Positions 1 through 6,586 of a stretch of 9,222 bases of DNA are shown here, in pieces. Origin of the DNA: CAZCDS01 sp964497585 (GTDB lineage: Bacteria; Desulfobacterota; Desulfomonilia; Desulfomonilales; Desulfomonilaceae); assembly GCA_964497585.1 (NCBI GenBank), contig CAZCDS010000109.1:1-9222 (forward strand). The letters are read 5' to 3'. The notes below the pieces were generated by a model. The model was given only the letters and a program-made list of their open reading frames with translations, was not told the DNA's origin and ran no database searches. Position 1 is the stretch's first letter; every line of letters begins with the position of its first letter. The position numbers were made by a program, and so were the translations under genes.

Positions 1-40
<40 letters not shown>

Positions 41-47
41 TGAACTC

Positions 48-2336
48 TTACCTCTGCTTTCTTCTTTCCGCCAGGGCCTTGAGGATCTTCTCCGGAGTTA
101 CGGGCAGTTCGTTGAAGTTCACTCCTATCGCGTCATAGATCGCGTTGACGATCGCAGGCGCAGGCGAGAGCTGGGTGCCTTCCCCTGCCTCCTTTGCCCC
201 GAACGGGCCCACGGGATCGTCGGTTTCAATGTCTACGGTCTCCATCTCGGGCACTTCCAAGGTGGTGGGAAAGCCGTAATCGAGAAAAGAGGGATTCATC
301 ACCTGTCCCTTTTCCATAATCACGTGTTCGTAGAGCGCCTGCCCCATGCCGCCGGCGATGGAGCCTTCCAGTTGTCCTTCGACGAGCATGGGATTGATCG
401 GCTGGCCGCAGTCGTGCGCGGTCACCATCTTGATGACTTTGACCTTACCCGTCTCCGTGTCAACTTCCACTTCCGCGCCTTGCGTCATGAAGGAGTAACT
501 GGGAGAGAAGTTGCCCGGTTGTTGGAAGAGTGTTGTCGGCTCACTCGTGTCCGCCATCCAGGAGGCCCTCCCCACCAGAGGCATTGGCAGATCCCGATAT
601 TGATATATTTTCAAGGCCTTGGTGAACGGTATGTTGATATCGGGCGACCCGGTGACATAGATCTTTCCAGCCTCGGCCACGAGGTCGTCGGGGTTGGCTT
701 CCAGTTCATCCGCGATGCACTCGAAGAGCTTCTTTTTCACGGAAACAGCGGCTATCTTTGCGGCATTCCCCGCTCTGACCGTCACTCCGCTTCCAAAGGT
801 CCCCGGATCAAGGGGAGTAGTTCCCGTGTCAGCCGCGGTTACCCTGACTTCCTCGATGGGGACGCCGAGCTCCTCCGCAACGATCTGAGCGATCACGGTC
901 TCAGCGCCCTGGCCTATGTCCGCCGCACCGGAGAGCACGTTGACCCCGCCGTCCCGGCCCACCTGGACCACAGCGCCGGAACTGATATGGCTCATGTTGG
1001 TTACCCCGCTCGGGAATGAGGCGCCGCCAAGGCCCACCCCGCGACCGAAGGGCAGCTTTCCGCGCTTTTCCTTCCAACCCAGGGCTTTGGCGGCTTCTTG
1101 AACACTTTCGGCAAATCCGCAGGAGTTGATGACGAATCCTCCCGGATGGGGCTCACCTGCCTTGATACTATTCTTGAAACGGATTTCCGCAGGGTCGAGA
1201 TTCAACCGATCAGCCATCATGTCCAACTGGCGTTCAACCGCGAAACGAGCCTGGGGAATGCCGTGCCCTCGCATGGCGCCTCCGACGGGCTTGTTCGTGT
1301 AGACGTGGTACCCCTCGTAGAGCAGGTTCGGCACGTGATACGGCACCATGAGGAAAAAACAGGAGAGCGCGATCATGGTAGGCGCGGTGCTGTTGTACCC
1401 GCCCCCGTCCGCGTGAGCAAGGAACTGCTGGCCCAGGATCATGCCGTCTTTACTCATCCCGGTCTTAACCGTGAGGTACATCGGATGCCGCTGGCGGGTC
1501 GCGATGAAGATCTCCTCCCGTTCGTACACGAATTTCACCGGTCGTCCCGTTTTCATGGCGAACCACGCCGCGCAGAAGTCCTTCGCGTACATGTCGATCT
1601 TCTGACCGAATCCGCCCCCTACCTTGGGTTTGATCACCCGAACCCGGCTCTCCGGTATTTTGAGGGTGGCGGAGAGATTCCTCCGCAGGAAGAACGGGAT
1701 CTGGGTGGAAGACCAGACGATCACCTGACCCGTCACCGGATCATACTGCCCCACCGCGGCGTGGGGCTCCATGGGTGCGTGATTCACGGGCTGAGAATAG
1801 AAGGTATCCTCGGACACGAGATGACTTTCGGCAAATGCCTTTTCTACGTCGCCGAATTCCTTTCGTATGGCGAAGGACGTGTTGTTGGCAACTCCCTCGT
1901 GAATAATCGGCGCGCCCTCTTTGATCGCTTCTCTGGGGTCGAATACCGCGGGAAGCTCCTCGTACTCGACCTCAATGAGGTCCACAGCTTCCTCGGCTAT
2001 CTCCGGGTCGATCGCGCAGACCGCGGCCACTTCATCGCCGATGTAGCGGACCTTATCCTTTGCCAGCGCATATTCGTCGTGTGCCTTGGGCACGATTCCG
2101 TATTGGCGATCGGGAATCTCCGCACCCGTCATGACACCCTTGACGCCGGGGAGACGTGCGGCCTTGGATACGTCCACATTCAGTATCTTCGCGTGAGGAA
2201 GGGGACTTCTCAGGATCTTGCCGTGGAGCATACCAGGAAGCATAATGTCATCGGTGAACTGCGCGGAACCCTTGACCTTGCCTGCGGCATCAACCATGGG
2301 CAACCTTTGTCCTACTACGTTGAATTCCTTTTTCAT
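48..2336 (-). CDS. hcrA: 4-hydroxybenzoyl-CoA reductase-type alpha (molybdenum cofactor) subunit
   Basis: Catalytic subunit of a xanthine oxidase-family molybdoenzyme, 762 residues. It most resembles 4-hydroxybenzoyl-CoA reductase, which reductively removes the phenolic hydroxyl of 4-hydroxybenzoyl-CoA to give benzoyl-CoA in the cytoplasm. Visible motifs: an N-terminal a/b hammerhead region (about 15-130), the cofactor-binding GGGFGQK at 240-246, GAMRGHG at 353-359, GAADIGQG near 470-477, and a C-terminal GPFGAKEAGEG at 710-720. Glu719 in the last motif lies 43 residues from the end and should be the active-site glutamate of the family. The CO dehydrogenase loop AYRCSFR is absent. The ATG directly abuts the TAA of the [2Fe-2S] subunit gene, and GGAGG lies 10 bp upstream inside that gene, so translation is probably coupled. 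The enzyme class is well supported by the beta subunit's cluster domain. The exact aromatic acyl-CoA substrate is inferred, and a paralogue acting on another hydroxyaryl compound is possible. Confidence 0.88.
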   Translation of the reverse strand: MKKEFNVVGQRLPMVDAAGKVKGSAQFTDDIMLPGMLHGKILRSPLPHAKILNVDVSKAARLPGVKGVMTGAEIPDRQYGIVPKAHDEYALAKDKVRYIGDEVAAVCAIDPEIAEEAVDLIEVEYEELPAVFDPREAIKEGAPIIHEGVANNTSFAIRKEFGDVEKAFAESHLVSEDTFYSQPVNHAPMEPHAAVGQYDPVTGQVIVWSSTQIPFFLRRNLSATLKIPESRVRVIKPKVGGGFGQKIDMYAKDFCAAWFAMKTGRPVKFVYEREEIFIATRQRHPMYLTVKTGMSKDGMILGQQFLAHADGGGYNSTAPTMIALSCFFLMVPYHVPNLLYEGYHVYTNKPVGGAMRGHGIPQARFAVERQLDMMADRLNLDPAEIRFKNSIKAGEPHPGGFVINSCGFAESVQEAAKALGWKEKRGKLPFGRGVGLGGASFPSGVTNMSHISSGAVVQVGRDGGVNVLSGAADIGQGAETVIAQIVAEELGVPIEEVRVTAADTGTTPLDPGTFGSGVTVRAGNAAKIAAVSVKKKLFECIADELEANPDDLVAEAGKIYVTGSPDINIPFTKALKIYQYRDLPMPLVGRASWMADTSEPTTLFQQPGNFSPSYSFMTQGAEVEVDTETGKVKVIKMVTAHDCGQPINPMLVEGQLEGSIAGGMGQALYEHVIMEKGQVMNPSFLDYGFPTTLEVPEMETVDIETDDPVGPFGAKEAGEGTQLSPAPAIVNAIYDAIGVNFNELPVTPEKILKALAERRKQR

Positions 2337-2813
2337 TTACTCGTCGCCTCCCATCCTGTCGGCCGCGTCCATGACGGCTTCCACAACCTTCTTGTACCCG
2401 GTGCAGCGACAGAGGTTGCCCGCCAATTTCTTCTTCAGGCTCTGTTCCGTGGGACGCGGGTCTTCGTCGAGCACCGACTTGGCAGTCATGATGATGCCGG
2501 GCGTGCAGAAGCCGCACTGTAAACCACCCAGCTTAACGAATGACTCCTGCAGCGGATGGAGATCACCGTTCCCGCTGAGGCCCTCGATGGTGACGATCTC
2601 CTTGCCGACCGCGTCCAGCGCCAGCATCACGCAGGAAAGGTAGGCCTTGCCGTCAAGCAACACCGTGCACGCGCCGCACGCGCCAAGATCGCATCCGCGT
2701 TTCGTTCCCATGAGCCCGAGCTTCTCTCTGAGCACCTCGAGCAGCGTCTGATTCGGTGCAACCAGGACGTCGTACGTATCTCCGTTAACCTTCAACTCAA
2801 TAGCCTGTTTCAC
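2337..2813 (-). CDS. hcrC: 4-hydroxybenzoyl-CoA reductase-type gamma ([2Fe-2S]) subunit
   Basis: Small electron-transfer subunit of the molybdoenzyme, 158 residues, the usual length for this family. The N-terminal plant-type ferredoxin fold has Cys41, Cys46, Cys49 and Cys61 (C-x4-C-x2-C-x11-C). The C-terminal helical domain binds the second cluster through Cys100, Cys103, Cys135 and Cys137, in the patterns QCGFC and CRC. It passes electrons between the FAD/[4Fe-4S] subunit and the molybdenum site. The start is GTG at 2813; GGGAGGT lies 7 bp upstream (2821-2827 on the plus strand), a strong ribosome binding site. The first 17 bp overlap the end of the FAD subunit gene, and the stop abuts the alpha subunit ATG, so the three genes form one transcription unit. 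No signal peptide is visible, so the complex is cytoplasmic. Confidence 0.92.
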   Translation of the reverse strand: MKQAIELKVNGDTYDVLVAPNQTLLEVLREKLGLMGTKRGCDLGACGACTVLLDGKAYLSCVMLALDAVGKEIVTIEGLSGNGDLHPLQESFVKLGGLQCGFCTPGIIMTAKSVLDEDPRPTEQSLKKKLAGNLCRCTGYKKVVEAVMDAADRMGGDE

Positions 2814-3786
2814 TTCTCTTACCTCCCATGGCTTGCCTGATTGCGTCTTTGACGAGAAGCCCCATCAGTTGCCTCTTGTGCGATAGAGAATCAGTCGACG
2901 ACATCATCAGCCGCGACTCTTTGGTGACCAGACCGTCCACCGCGTCAATGATTTCCTGGCCGAGTTCCTTGCCTTTCATGAATTCTTCGAGCTGCAGGGC
3001 TCTGACCGGCTTGCGGTCGACCGCGGTGAGGGCTATCCGAGATTCCCGACTGCTTTTCGACGTCCAAAGGGCCGCTCCCACAATAGGAAAATCAATGCTC
3101 CCACGATTGGCGAACTTCTTGTATGTGGAGAACCCCTCCCCCGCCTCTTCGGGGATCACCAGCTCGGTCAGAATCTCTCCCGGTTCGAGTTGCAGCGGTT
3201 TCTTGCCCTCCCCCGAGTAGATATCCGCCAGCGGTACCTGCCGAGAGCCTTGCCTTCCCGTCAGGACCACTTCCGCGTCCAAAACCAGCAGCGCAGGCGC
3301 GGTGTCGCCGCAGTATGTCGAGTAGCAGACCCGCTCCTTCTTCGCCACGTGGCAGATTTCGCCTCCGGCCTTGAAACAGAGCGGCCTGGAACTCCGCCAC
3401 CACTTGGATTGATTGAAGTACTTACACCGGGTCTGCTGACACAGGTTCCCCCCGATGGTCCCCATGGTCTGGTGGTGATAGGACCCAACGGATGCAGCGG
3501 CAACGGCTAAGGCCGGCAAGTTCTGCGCGACAAAGGGATCTCGGTAGACTCTCTTGAGAGGAGTAAGTGCGCCGATCCTCAGGCTTCCGTTCTCTTTGCG
3601 AACATAATCCAAGTCGGGCAGGCCTTTGAGGTTGACGATCGTGGACGGGGTCTCGACCCTGTGCTTCATGTTTACCAGCAGATCGGTCCCTCCCGCCAGT
3701 ACCTTAGCGGCCGGTTGATCAAGCAAGATCGCGCTGGCCTCCTCGACGTTTTTCGGACTCCTGTAGTCGAATTTCGGTAATCTCAC
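2797..3786 (-). CDS. hcrB: 4-hydroxybenzoyl-CoA reductase-type beta subunit (FAD plus extra [4Fe-4S])
   Basis: FAD-binding subunit of the molybdoenzyme, 329 residues, first gene of the operon. FAD-contact motifs are AGGTDLL at 31-37 and TIGGNLCQ at 110-117, and the CO dehydrogenase flavoprotein C-terminal domain covers about 215-320. Between the two lies an insertion of about 40 residues with Cys121, Cys137, Cys145 and Cys154. Its spacing of 16, 8 and 9 residues matches the four [4Fe-4S] ligands known from the Thauera aromatica enzyme (Cys122, 138, 146, 155). This insertion is characteristic of 4-hydroxybenzoyl-CoA reductases, which run the reaction reductively with ferredoxin, and is absent from ordinary xanthine dehydrogenases. 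The start is GTG at 3786, with AGGAGG 6 bp upstream. The gene order beta-gamma-alpha differs from the gamma-alpha-beta order in Thauera. The family call is firm; the substrate is inferred. Confidence 0.9.
   Translation of the reverse strand: MRLPKFDYRSPKNVEEASAILLDQPAAKVLAGGTDLLVNMKHRVETPSTIVNLKGLPDLDYVRKENGSLRIGALTPLKRVYRDPFVAQNLPALAVAAASVGSYHHQTMGTIGGNLCQQTRCKYFNQSKWWRSSRPLCFKAGGEICHVAKKERVCYSTYCGDTAPALLVLDAEVVLTGRQGSRQVPLADIYSGEGKKPLQLEPGEILTELVIPEEAGEGFSTYKKFANRGSIDFPIVGAALWTSKSSRESRIALTAVDRKPVRALQLEEFMKGKELGQEIIDAVDGLVTKESRLMMSSTDSLSHKRQLMGLLVKDAIRQAMGGKRSETGY
2814..2827 (-). promoter_or_regulatory. Ribosome binding site fixing the GTG start of hcrC
   Basis: On the minus strand GGGAGGT stands 7 bp before GTG at 2813, inside the end of the upstream gene. 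It supports the GTG start and the 17-bp overlap. Confidence 0.7.
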
Positions 3787-3853
3787 TGTCTCCCTCCTCT
3801 CCTGCGGCAGAGCTGCGTTAGCGGATTGCTGGCGAGTTCTTTTACATGTTGAT

Positions 3854-3883
3854 AGTTTACTAGTAAACGAAATCCCCTGTCAA
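3854..3883 (-). promoter_or_regulatory. Sigma70-like promoter of the reductase operon
   Basis: On the minus strand a perfect -35 TTGACA (3883-3878) is followed after 18 bp by TAAACT (3859-3854), a 4 of 6 match to the -10 consensus. Transcription would start near 3847, leaving a leader of about 60 nt before the GTG at 3786. No other pair as good is seen in the region. The -10 element and part of the spacer lie inside a perfect palindrome, which suggests repression. Confidence 0.6.
3855..3868. promoter_or_regulatory. Perfect 14-bp palindromic operator candidate
   Basis: The palindrome GTTTACTAGTAAAC covers most of the -10 element and the adjacent spacer of the reductase operon promoter. A perfect palindrome of this length in this position is typical of the operator of a dimeric repressor; TetR-family proteins often use sites of this type. 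No regulator gene lies in the window, so the protein is unknown. A ligand such as an aromatic acyl-CoA is a guess from the target genes. Confidence 0.6.
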
Positions 3884-4103
3884 GCCTTTTCCTCCGGGAG
3901 GTTATCTTCAAGGCAATTTCCCTATTGCCAGGACTGCAACCTACTAATACGATGGGGGATTTCTGCCGCTGAGCCGCCTCGAAGACCGTACTCGGCGGCG
4001 TCCGGGCTCCTACGCGGAGCATTCTTGAGCTCGAACAAGAAACGAGACAAGATGAAAGGCAAGGGATCATCTTGGCCGACTCTTCCAAAAAAAATCCCCG
4101 GAC

Positions 4104-4117
4104 TTGACTCAAGTCAA
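4104..4117. promoter_or_regulatory. HcpR/FNR-type binding site of hcp
   Basis: TTGAC and GTCAA arms are separated by four bases (TCAA), the half-site arrangement of Crp/Fnr-family regulators (FNR itself: TTGAT-N4-ATCAA). HcpR, the NO-responsive Crp/Fnr regulator of hcp in sulfate reducers, is predicted in the literature to use TTGAC-type half-sites. The centre, between 4110 and 4111, lies 41.5 bp before the start point predicted from the -10 element at 4140-4145, the classical class II activator position. The regulator itself is not in the window. Confidence 0.65.
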
Positions 4118-4139
4118 AGCCGAATGGTTCGGGAATGGA

Positions 4140-4145
4140 TAAATT
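4140..4145 (+). promoter_or_regulatory. Predicted -10 element of the hcp promoter
   Basis: TAAATT matches the -10 consensus at 4 of 6 positions and predicts transcription from about 4152. No -35 element of good quality is present at the proper distance, as expected for an activator-dependent promoter served by the box at 4104-4117. The leader is about 80 nt. Confidence 0.45.
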
Positions 4146-4232
4146 CACACCATCAAGACGTTGGCAGACGCCTAAGAGACAGCAGGATGCTCGGCTGCCG
4201 ACGCGAATTTTCACGGAAGGGAGATAGAAAAG

Positions 4233-5876
4233 GTGGAAGAAAACATGTTCTGTTATCAGTGTGAGCAGACTTCAGGCGGAACGGCTTGCACCAAGAAGGG
4301 CGTCTGCGGGAAAACACCGGAAGCGGCGGCTCTGCAGGACCTTCTCACTTATGCGCTGAAGGGACTGGCTCTCTATGCCCAGGAAGGCAGACGGGTCGGC
4401 GCCAAGGACCGTGACGTGGATGTCTTCGCGGTTCAGGCGCATTTTTCGTGCCTCACCAATGTGGACTTTGATGCGGACCGATTTCCCCCACTGGTCCGTC
4501 GATGTGTGGAACTGAGAGGGGCCCTGGCAAAGAAGGTCGTCGCTGCCGGAGGGAACGTCGATACCAGCGAACCCGCGGCCGTTTTCGTTCCGGGCGCCAC
4601 CATTGAAGAGATGATCGAGCAGGGACGATCCGTCGGGTTCAAGGCGGATGGGACCGTCGATCCGGATATCCTGTCGCTTCAACACACGACCATACTCGGT
4701 GTCAGAGGGATTTCCGCGTACGCGGACCACGCGCAAATCCTCGGGCAGGAAGACGACGCGGTGTACGCGTTCGTGCACGAGGCCCTCGCCGCGACTCTCA
4801 ACAAAGACCTCAGCTTGAACGACTGGATCGCGCTCACACTCAAAGCCGGTGAAATCAACCTCAAGGTCATGGAACTGCTCGACGCGGCAAACACGGGGAC
4901 GTACGGCCATCCCGTTCCGACCGGAGTTCCTCTCGGACACAGGAAGGGCAAAGCCATCCTCGTCTCCGGCCACGACCTCAAGGACCTCGAAGAAATCCTG
5001 AAACAGTCCCAAGGCAAGGGCATCAATGTATATACCCACGGGGAAATGCTTCCCTGCCACGGGTATCCCGAGCTGAAAAAGTACGATCATTTCTTCGGCC
5101 ACTATGGCACCGCGTGGCAGAATCAACGCAAGGAGTTCGCGCAATTCCCGGGCGCGATCCTCATGACGACCAACTGCATTCAGGCCCCCAAGGATTCTTA
5201 CCAGGACAACATCTTCACAACGGGCCTGGTCGGCTGGCCGGGAGTGGTCCACGTAAAAAATCACGACTTCTCCCCGGTGATCGAGAAAGCGCTCGAACTT
5301 CCCGGATTTACAGAGGATTCCAATGGGAAGACCGTGACGTGCGGTTTTGGAAGAAATGCAGTCCTCTCGGTTGTGGACAAGGTTATTGACGCGGTCAAAA
5401 GCGGCGCGATCAAGCATTTCTTCCTCGTGGCCGGGTGTGACGGAGCCAAACCGGGCCGCAATTACTATACCGAGTTCGTGGAAAAAGCACCGAAGGATAC
5501 GGTCATCCTGACGCTGGCCTGCGGAAAGTTCCGATTCTTTGACAAGGATCTCGGTGACATAGGCGGGATCCCGAGACTTCTGGACGTCGGACAGTGCAAC
5601 GATGCGTACTCAGCCATTCAGATAGCGGTCGCGCTCTCCAATGCGTTCGGTGTCGGGGTGAACGAGCTTCCGCTTTCCCTGGTGCTCTCCTGGTACGAAC
5701 AGAAGGCGGTGGCCATACTGCTGACGCTGTTGCACCTCGGGATCAAGGGAATCCGCCTCGGCCCAAGCCTGCCGGCCTTCATCACGCCGAACGTGCTGCA
5801 AGTCCTGGTGGACAACTTCGATATCAAACCTATCAGCACCCCGGAAAAGGACCTCGCGGACATCCTCGCCGCGTGA
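4233..5876 (+). CDS. hcp: Hybrid cluster protein (hydroxylamine reductase), class I
   Basis: Hybrid cluster protein, 547 residues. It reduces nitric oxide (and, in vitro, hydroxylamine) and is linked to defence against nitrosative stress in the cytoplasm. The N-terminal cluster ligands Cys7, Cys10, Cys19 and Cys25 (C-x2-C-x8-C-x5-C) have the class I spacing of strict anaerobes. All seven expected hybrid-cluster ligands are visible: His247, Glu271, Cys315, Cys402 (the persulfide position), Cys430, Cys455 and Glu489. The protein is therefore complete and probably active. The start is uncertain. GTG at 4233 has GGGAG about 9 bp upstream; ATG at 4245 has AGGTGG 8 bp upstream and gives the classical MFCYQC beginning, four residues shorter. 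The gene is monocistronic, divergent from the reductase operon, and followed after 19 bp by a strong hairpin. The usual NADH:Hcp reductase (hcr of E. coli) is absent, as is common in class I organisms. Confidence 0.96.
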   Translation: MEENMFCYQCEQTSGGTACTKKGVCGKTPEAAALQDLLTYALKGLALYAQEGRRVGAKDRDVDVFAVQAHFSCLTNVDFDADRFPPLVRRCVELRGALAKKVVAAGGNVDTSEPAAVFVPGATIEEMIEQGRSVGFKADGTVDPDILSLQHTTILGVRGISAYADHAQILGQEDDAVYAFVHEALAATLNKDLSLNDWIALTLKAGEINLKVMELLDAANTGTYGHPVPTGVPLGHRKGKAILVSGHDLKDLEEILKQSQGKGINVYTHGEMLPCHGYPELKKYDHFFGHYGTAWQNQRKEFAQFPGAILMTTNCIQAPKDSYQDNIFTTGLVGWPGVVHVKNHDFSPVIEKALELPGFTEDSNGKTVTCGFGRNAVLSVVDKVIDAVKSGAIKHFFLVAGCDGAKPGRNYYTEFVEKAPKDTVILTLACGKFRFFDKDLGDIGGIPRLLDVGQCNDAYSAIQIAVALSNAFGVGVNELPLSLVLSWYEQKAVAILLTLLHLGIKGIRLGPSLPAFITPNVLQVLVDNFDIKPISTPEKDLADILAA

Positions 5877-5895
5877 CACACCTTCCAGAGATATT

Positions 5896-5931
5896 GCGGG
5901 TGGACCCTTTTTGCAGAAAGGGTCCACCCGC
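5896..5931 (+). terminator. Strong hairpin after hcp, probable terminator
   Basis: A perfect 15-bp inverted repeat (5896-5910 and 5917-5931, arm GCGGGTGGACCCTTT) with a 6-base loop begins 19 bp after the hcp stop. It lies between convergent genes. No T-run follows on either strand, so it is not a canonical intrinsic terminator; it may act as a transcript end stabiliser. It is also the distal part of the dispersed repeat described at 5896-5990. Confidence 0.55.
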
Positions 5932-5990
5932 ACCCCTCTCCCAAAAACTCTATGGCGTTGGGCCTAGGGAGTTCGGTGCCTTCGTCGAGA
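5896..5990 (-). repeat. Dispersed repeat, copy 1
   Basis: Read on the minus strand, this segment shares ordered blocks with 9158-9222 on the plus strand. First comes CTCGACGAAGGCA (5989-5977) against CTCAACGAAGACA, then CTAG, then CCATAGAGTTTTTGGG identical in both, then GAGGGGT and a G-rich tract. In copy 1 the G-rich tract is one arm of the 15-bp hairpin. The two copies differ by small insertions and substitutions, as expected of an old dispersed element. Homology may extend further toward 6183, where a 77-residue minus-strand reading frame (GTG at 6183, TAG inside the repeat at 5952-5950) probably belongs to the repeat and not to a gene. The family is not identified. Confidence 0.6.
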
Positions 5991-6211
5991 CCACGGCGAC
6001 CGCCAGCGCAGAGGATTGTGGTTCCGAACGGGCCTCTTGGGAATTTTCGATAACTACGCTTTCCTGTCTTGTGGGATTCTTGCCTGAAAGATAGGCAAGG
6101 ACATTATGCCATTTCGCGACCAGGAAAGGGGCATCAGGATCTTGGGTGCCACTGGTGGCTTGTCCTCCAGTGTTCTTTGTCACATCTTTGAAACGGCATT
6201 TCTCTCAGACC

Positions 6212-6586
6212 TTACTCCGACGATCTTGCCCGATTGCTCAGATAACCGACAAGCGCCAAGACCGACTCGGGGACCGAGCCTTCGATGAACTTATAACGGC
6301 AGTATCCATCGCCTGCATCGATCTTCAGCACAAACGTCCGCGCGTCGCACGCGGGGAGAGAGTCATGTGCCATACCACGGAGTCGATCGGCGACCCTCTG
6401 CGCACGCGACGTCTTCGCCTCTTTTTGGGCTTCACCCCTCTCAAAGGATGCCCCAACAGCCAAACCGCTCTGTCGGATTTTCGATTCCACGACCTCAGCT
6501 TCTTGCCGCGAGAGCGCTTCCGTGTCCAGTTCCAGCCGCAAAGACTGACCACTGATGCCACCCCGCTGTTCAAACAGGATCTTCAT
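6212..6586 (-). CDS. Emfourin-like (protealysin-inhibitor family) small protein
   Basis: 124-residue soluble protein without signal peptide or membrane segment. The N-terminal strand pattern MKILFEQRGGISG followed by LRLELDTEAL, a helix (about 27-40), then FVLKID near 85-90 and a final helix SVPESVLALVGYLS resemble emfourin. Emfourin is a small inhibitor of M4-family (thermolysin-like) peptidases, first described next to protealysin in Serratia. Here a charged segment of about 30 residues (48-78, rich in Arg, Lys, Glu) is inserted between the two halves, and no peptidase gene lies nearby. Inhibitor activity is therefore only a family-based guess. The ATG at 6586 has GAGGG directly before it and a G-run a few bases further, a weak ribosome binding site. 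The gene is convergent with hcp. Confidence 0.6.
   Translation of the reverse strand: MKILFEQRGGISGQSLRLELDTEALSRQEAEVVESKIRQSGLAVGASFERGEAQKEAKTSRAQRVADRLRGMAHDSLPACDARTFVLKIDAGDGYCRYKFIEGSVPESVLALVGYLSNRARSSE

Larger units (their letters stand above)
3787..4232. other. Divergent intergenic region between the reductase operon and hcp
   Basis: 446 bp without a convincing gene. It holds the leftward promoter and palindromic operator of the reductase operon (3854-3883) and the rightward hcp promoter with its FNR-type box (4104-4145). Between them is a small inverted repeat, GGCAAT (3912-3917) and ATTGCC (3924-3929) with a 6-bp spacer, of unknown role. A minus-strand reading frame spans 4214-3783 but runs through both regulatory regions and resembles no known protein. 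Confidence 0.7.

Noticed and set aside
1098..2522. Long plus-strand open frame of 474 codons opposite the molybdenum subunit gene
   Set aside because: It is the antisense of a gene with clear family motifs, crosses into the neighbouring [2Fe-2S] gene, and its translation resembles no protein family.
3783..4214. Minus-strand frame of 143 codons in the divergent control region
   Set aside because: It spans both promoters and the two binding-site candidates, has no recognisable domain and ends within the first codon of the reductase operon.
4272..5417. Minus-strand open frame of 381 codons opposite hcp
   Set aside because: All hybrid-cluster ligands are on the plus strand in a complete hcp; the antisense frame is a codon-bias shadow.
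5950..6183. 77-codon minus-strand frame after the emfourin-like gene
   Set aside because: Weak start, stop inside a dispersed repeat, and sequence shared with a gene-free region; treated as repeat and not as a gene.
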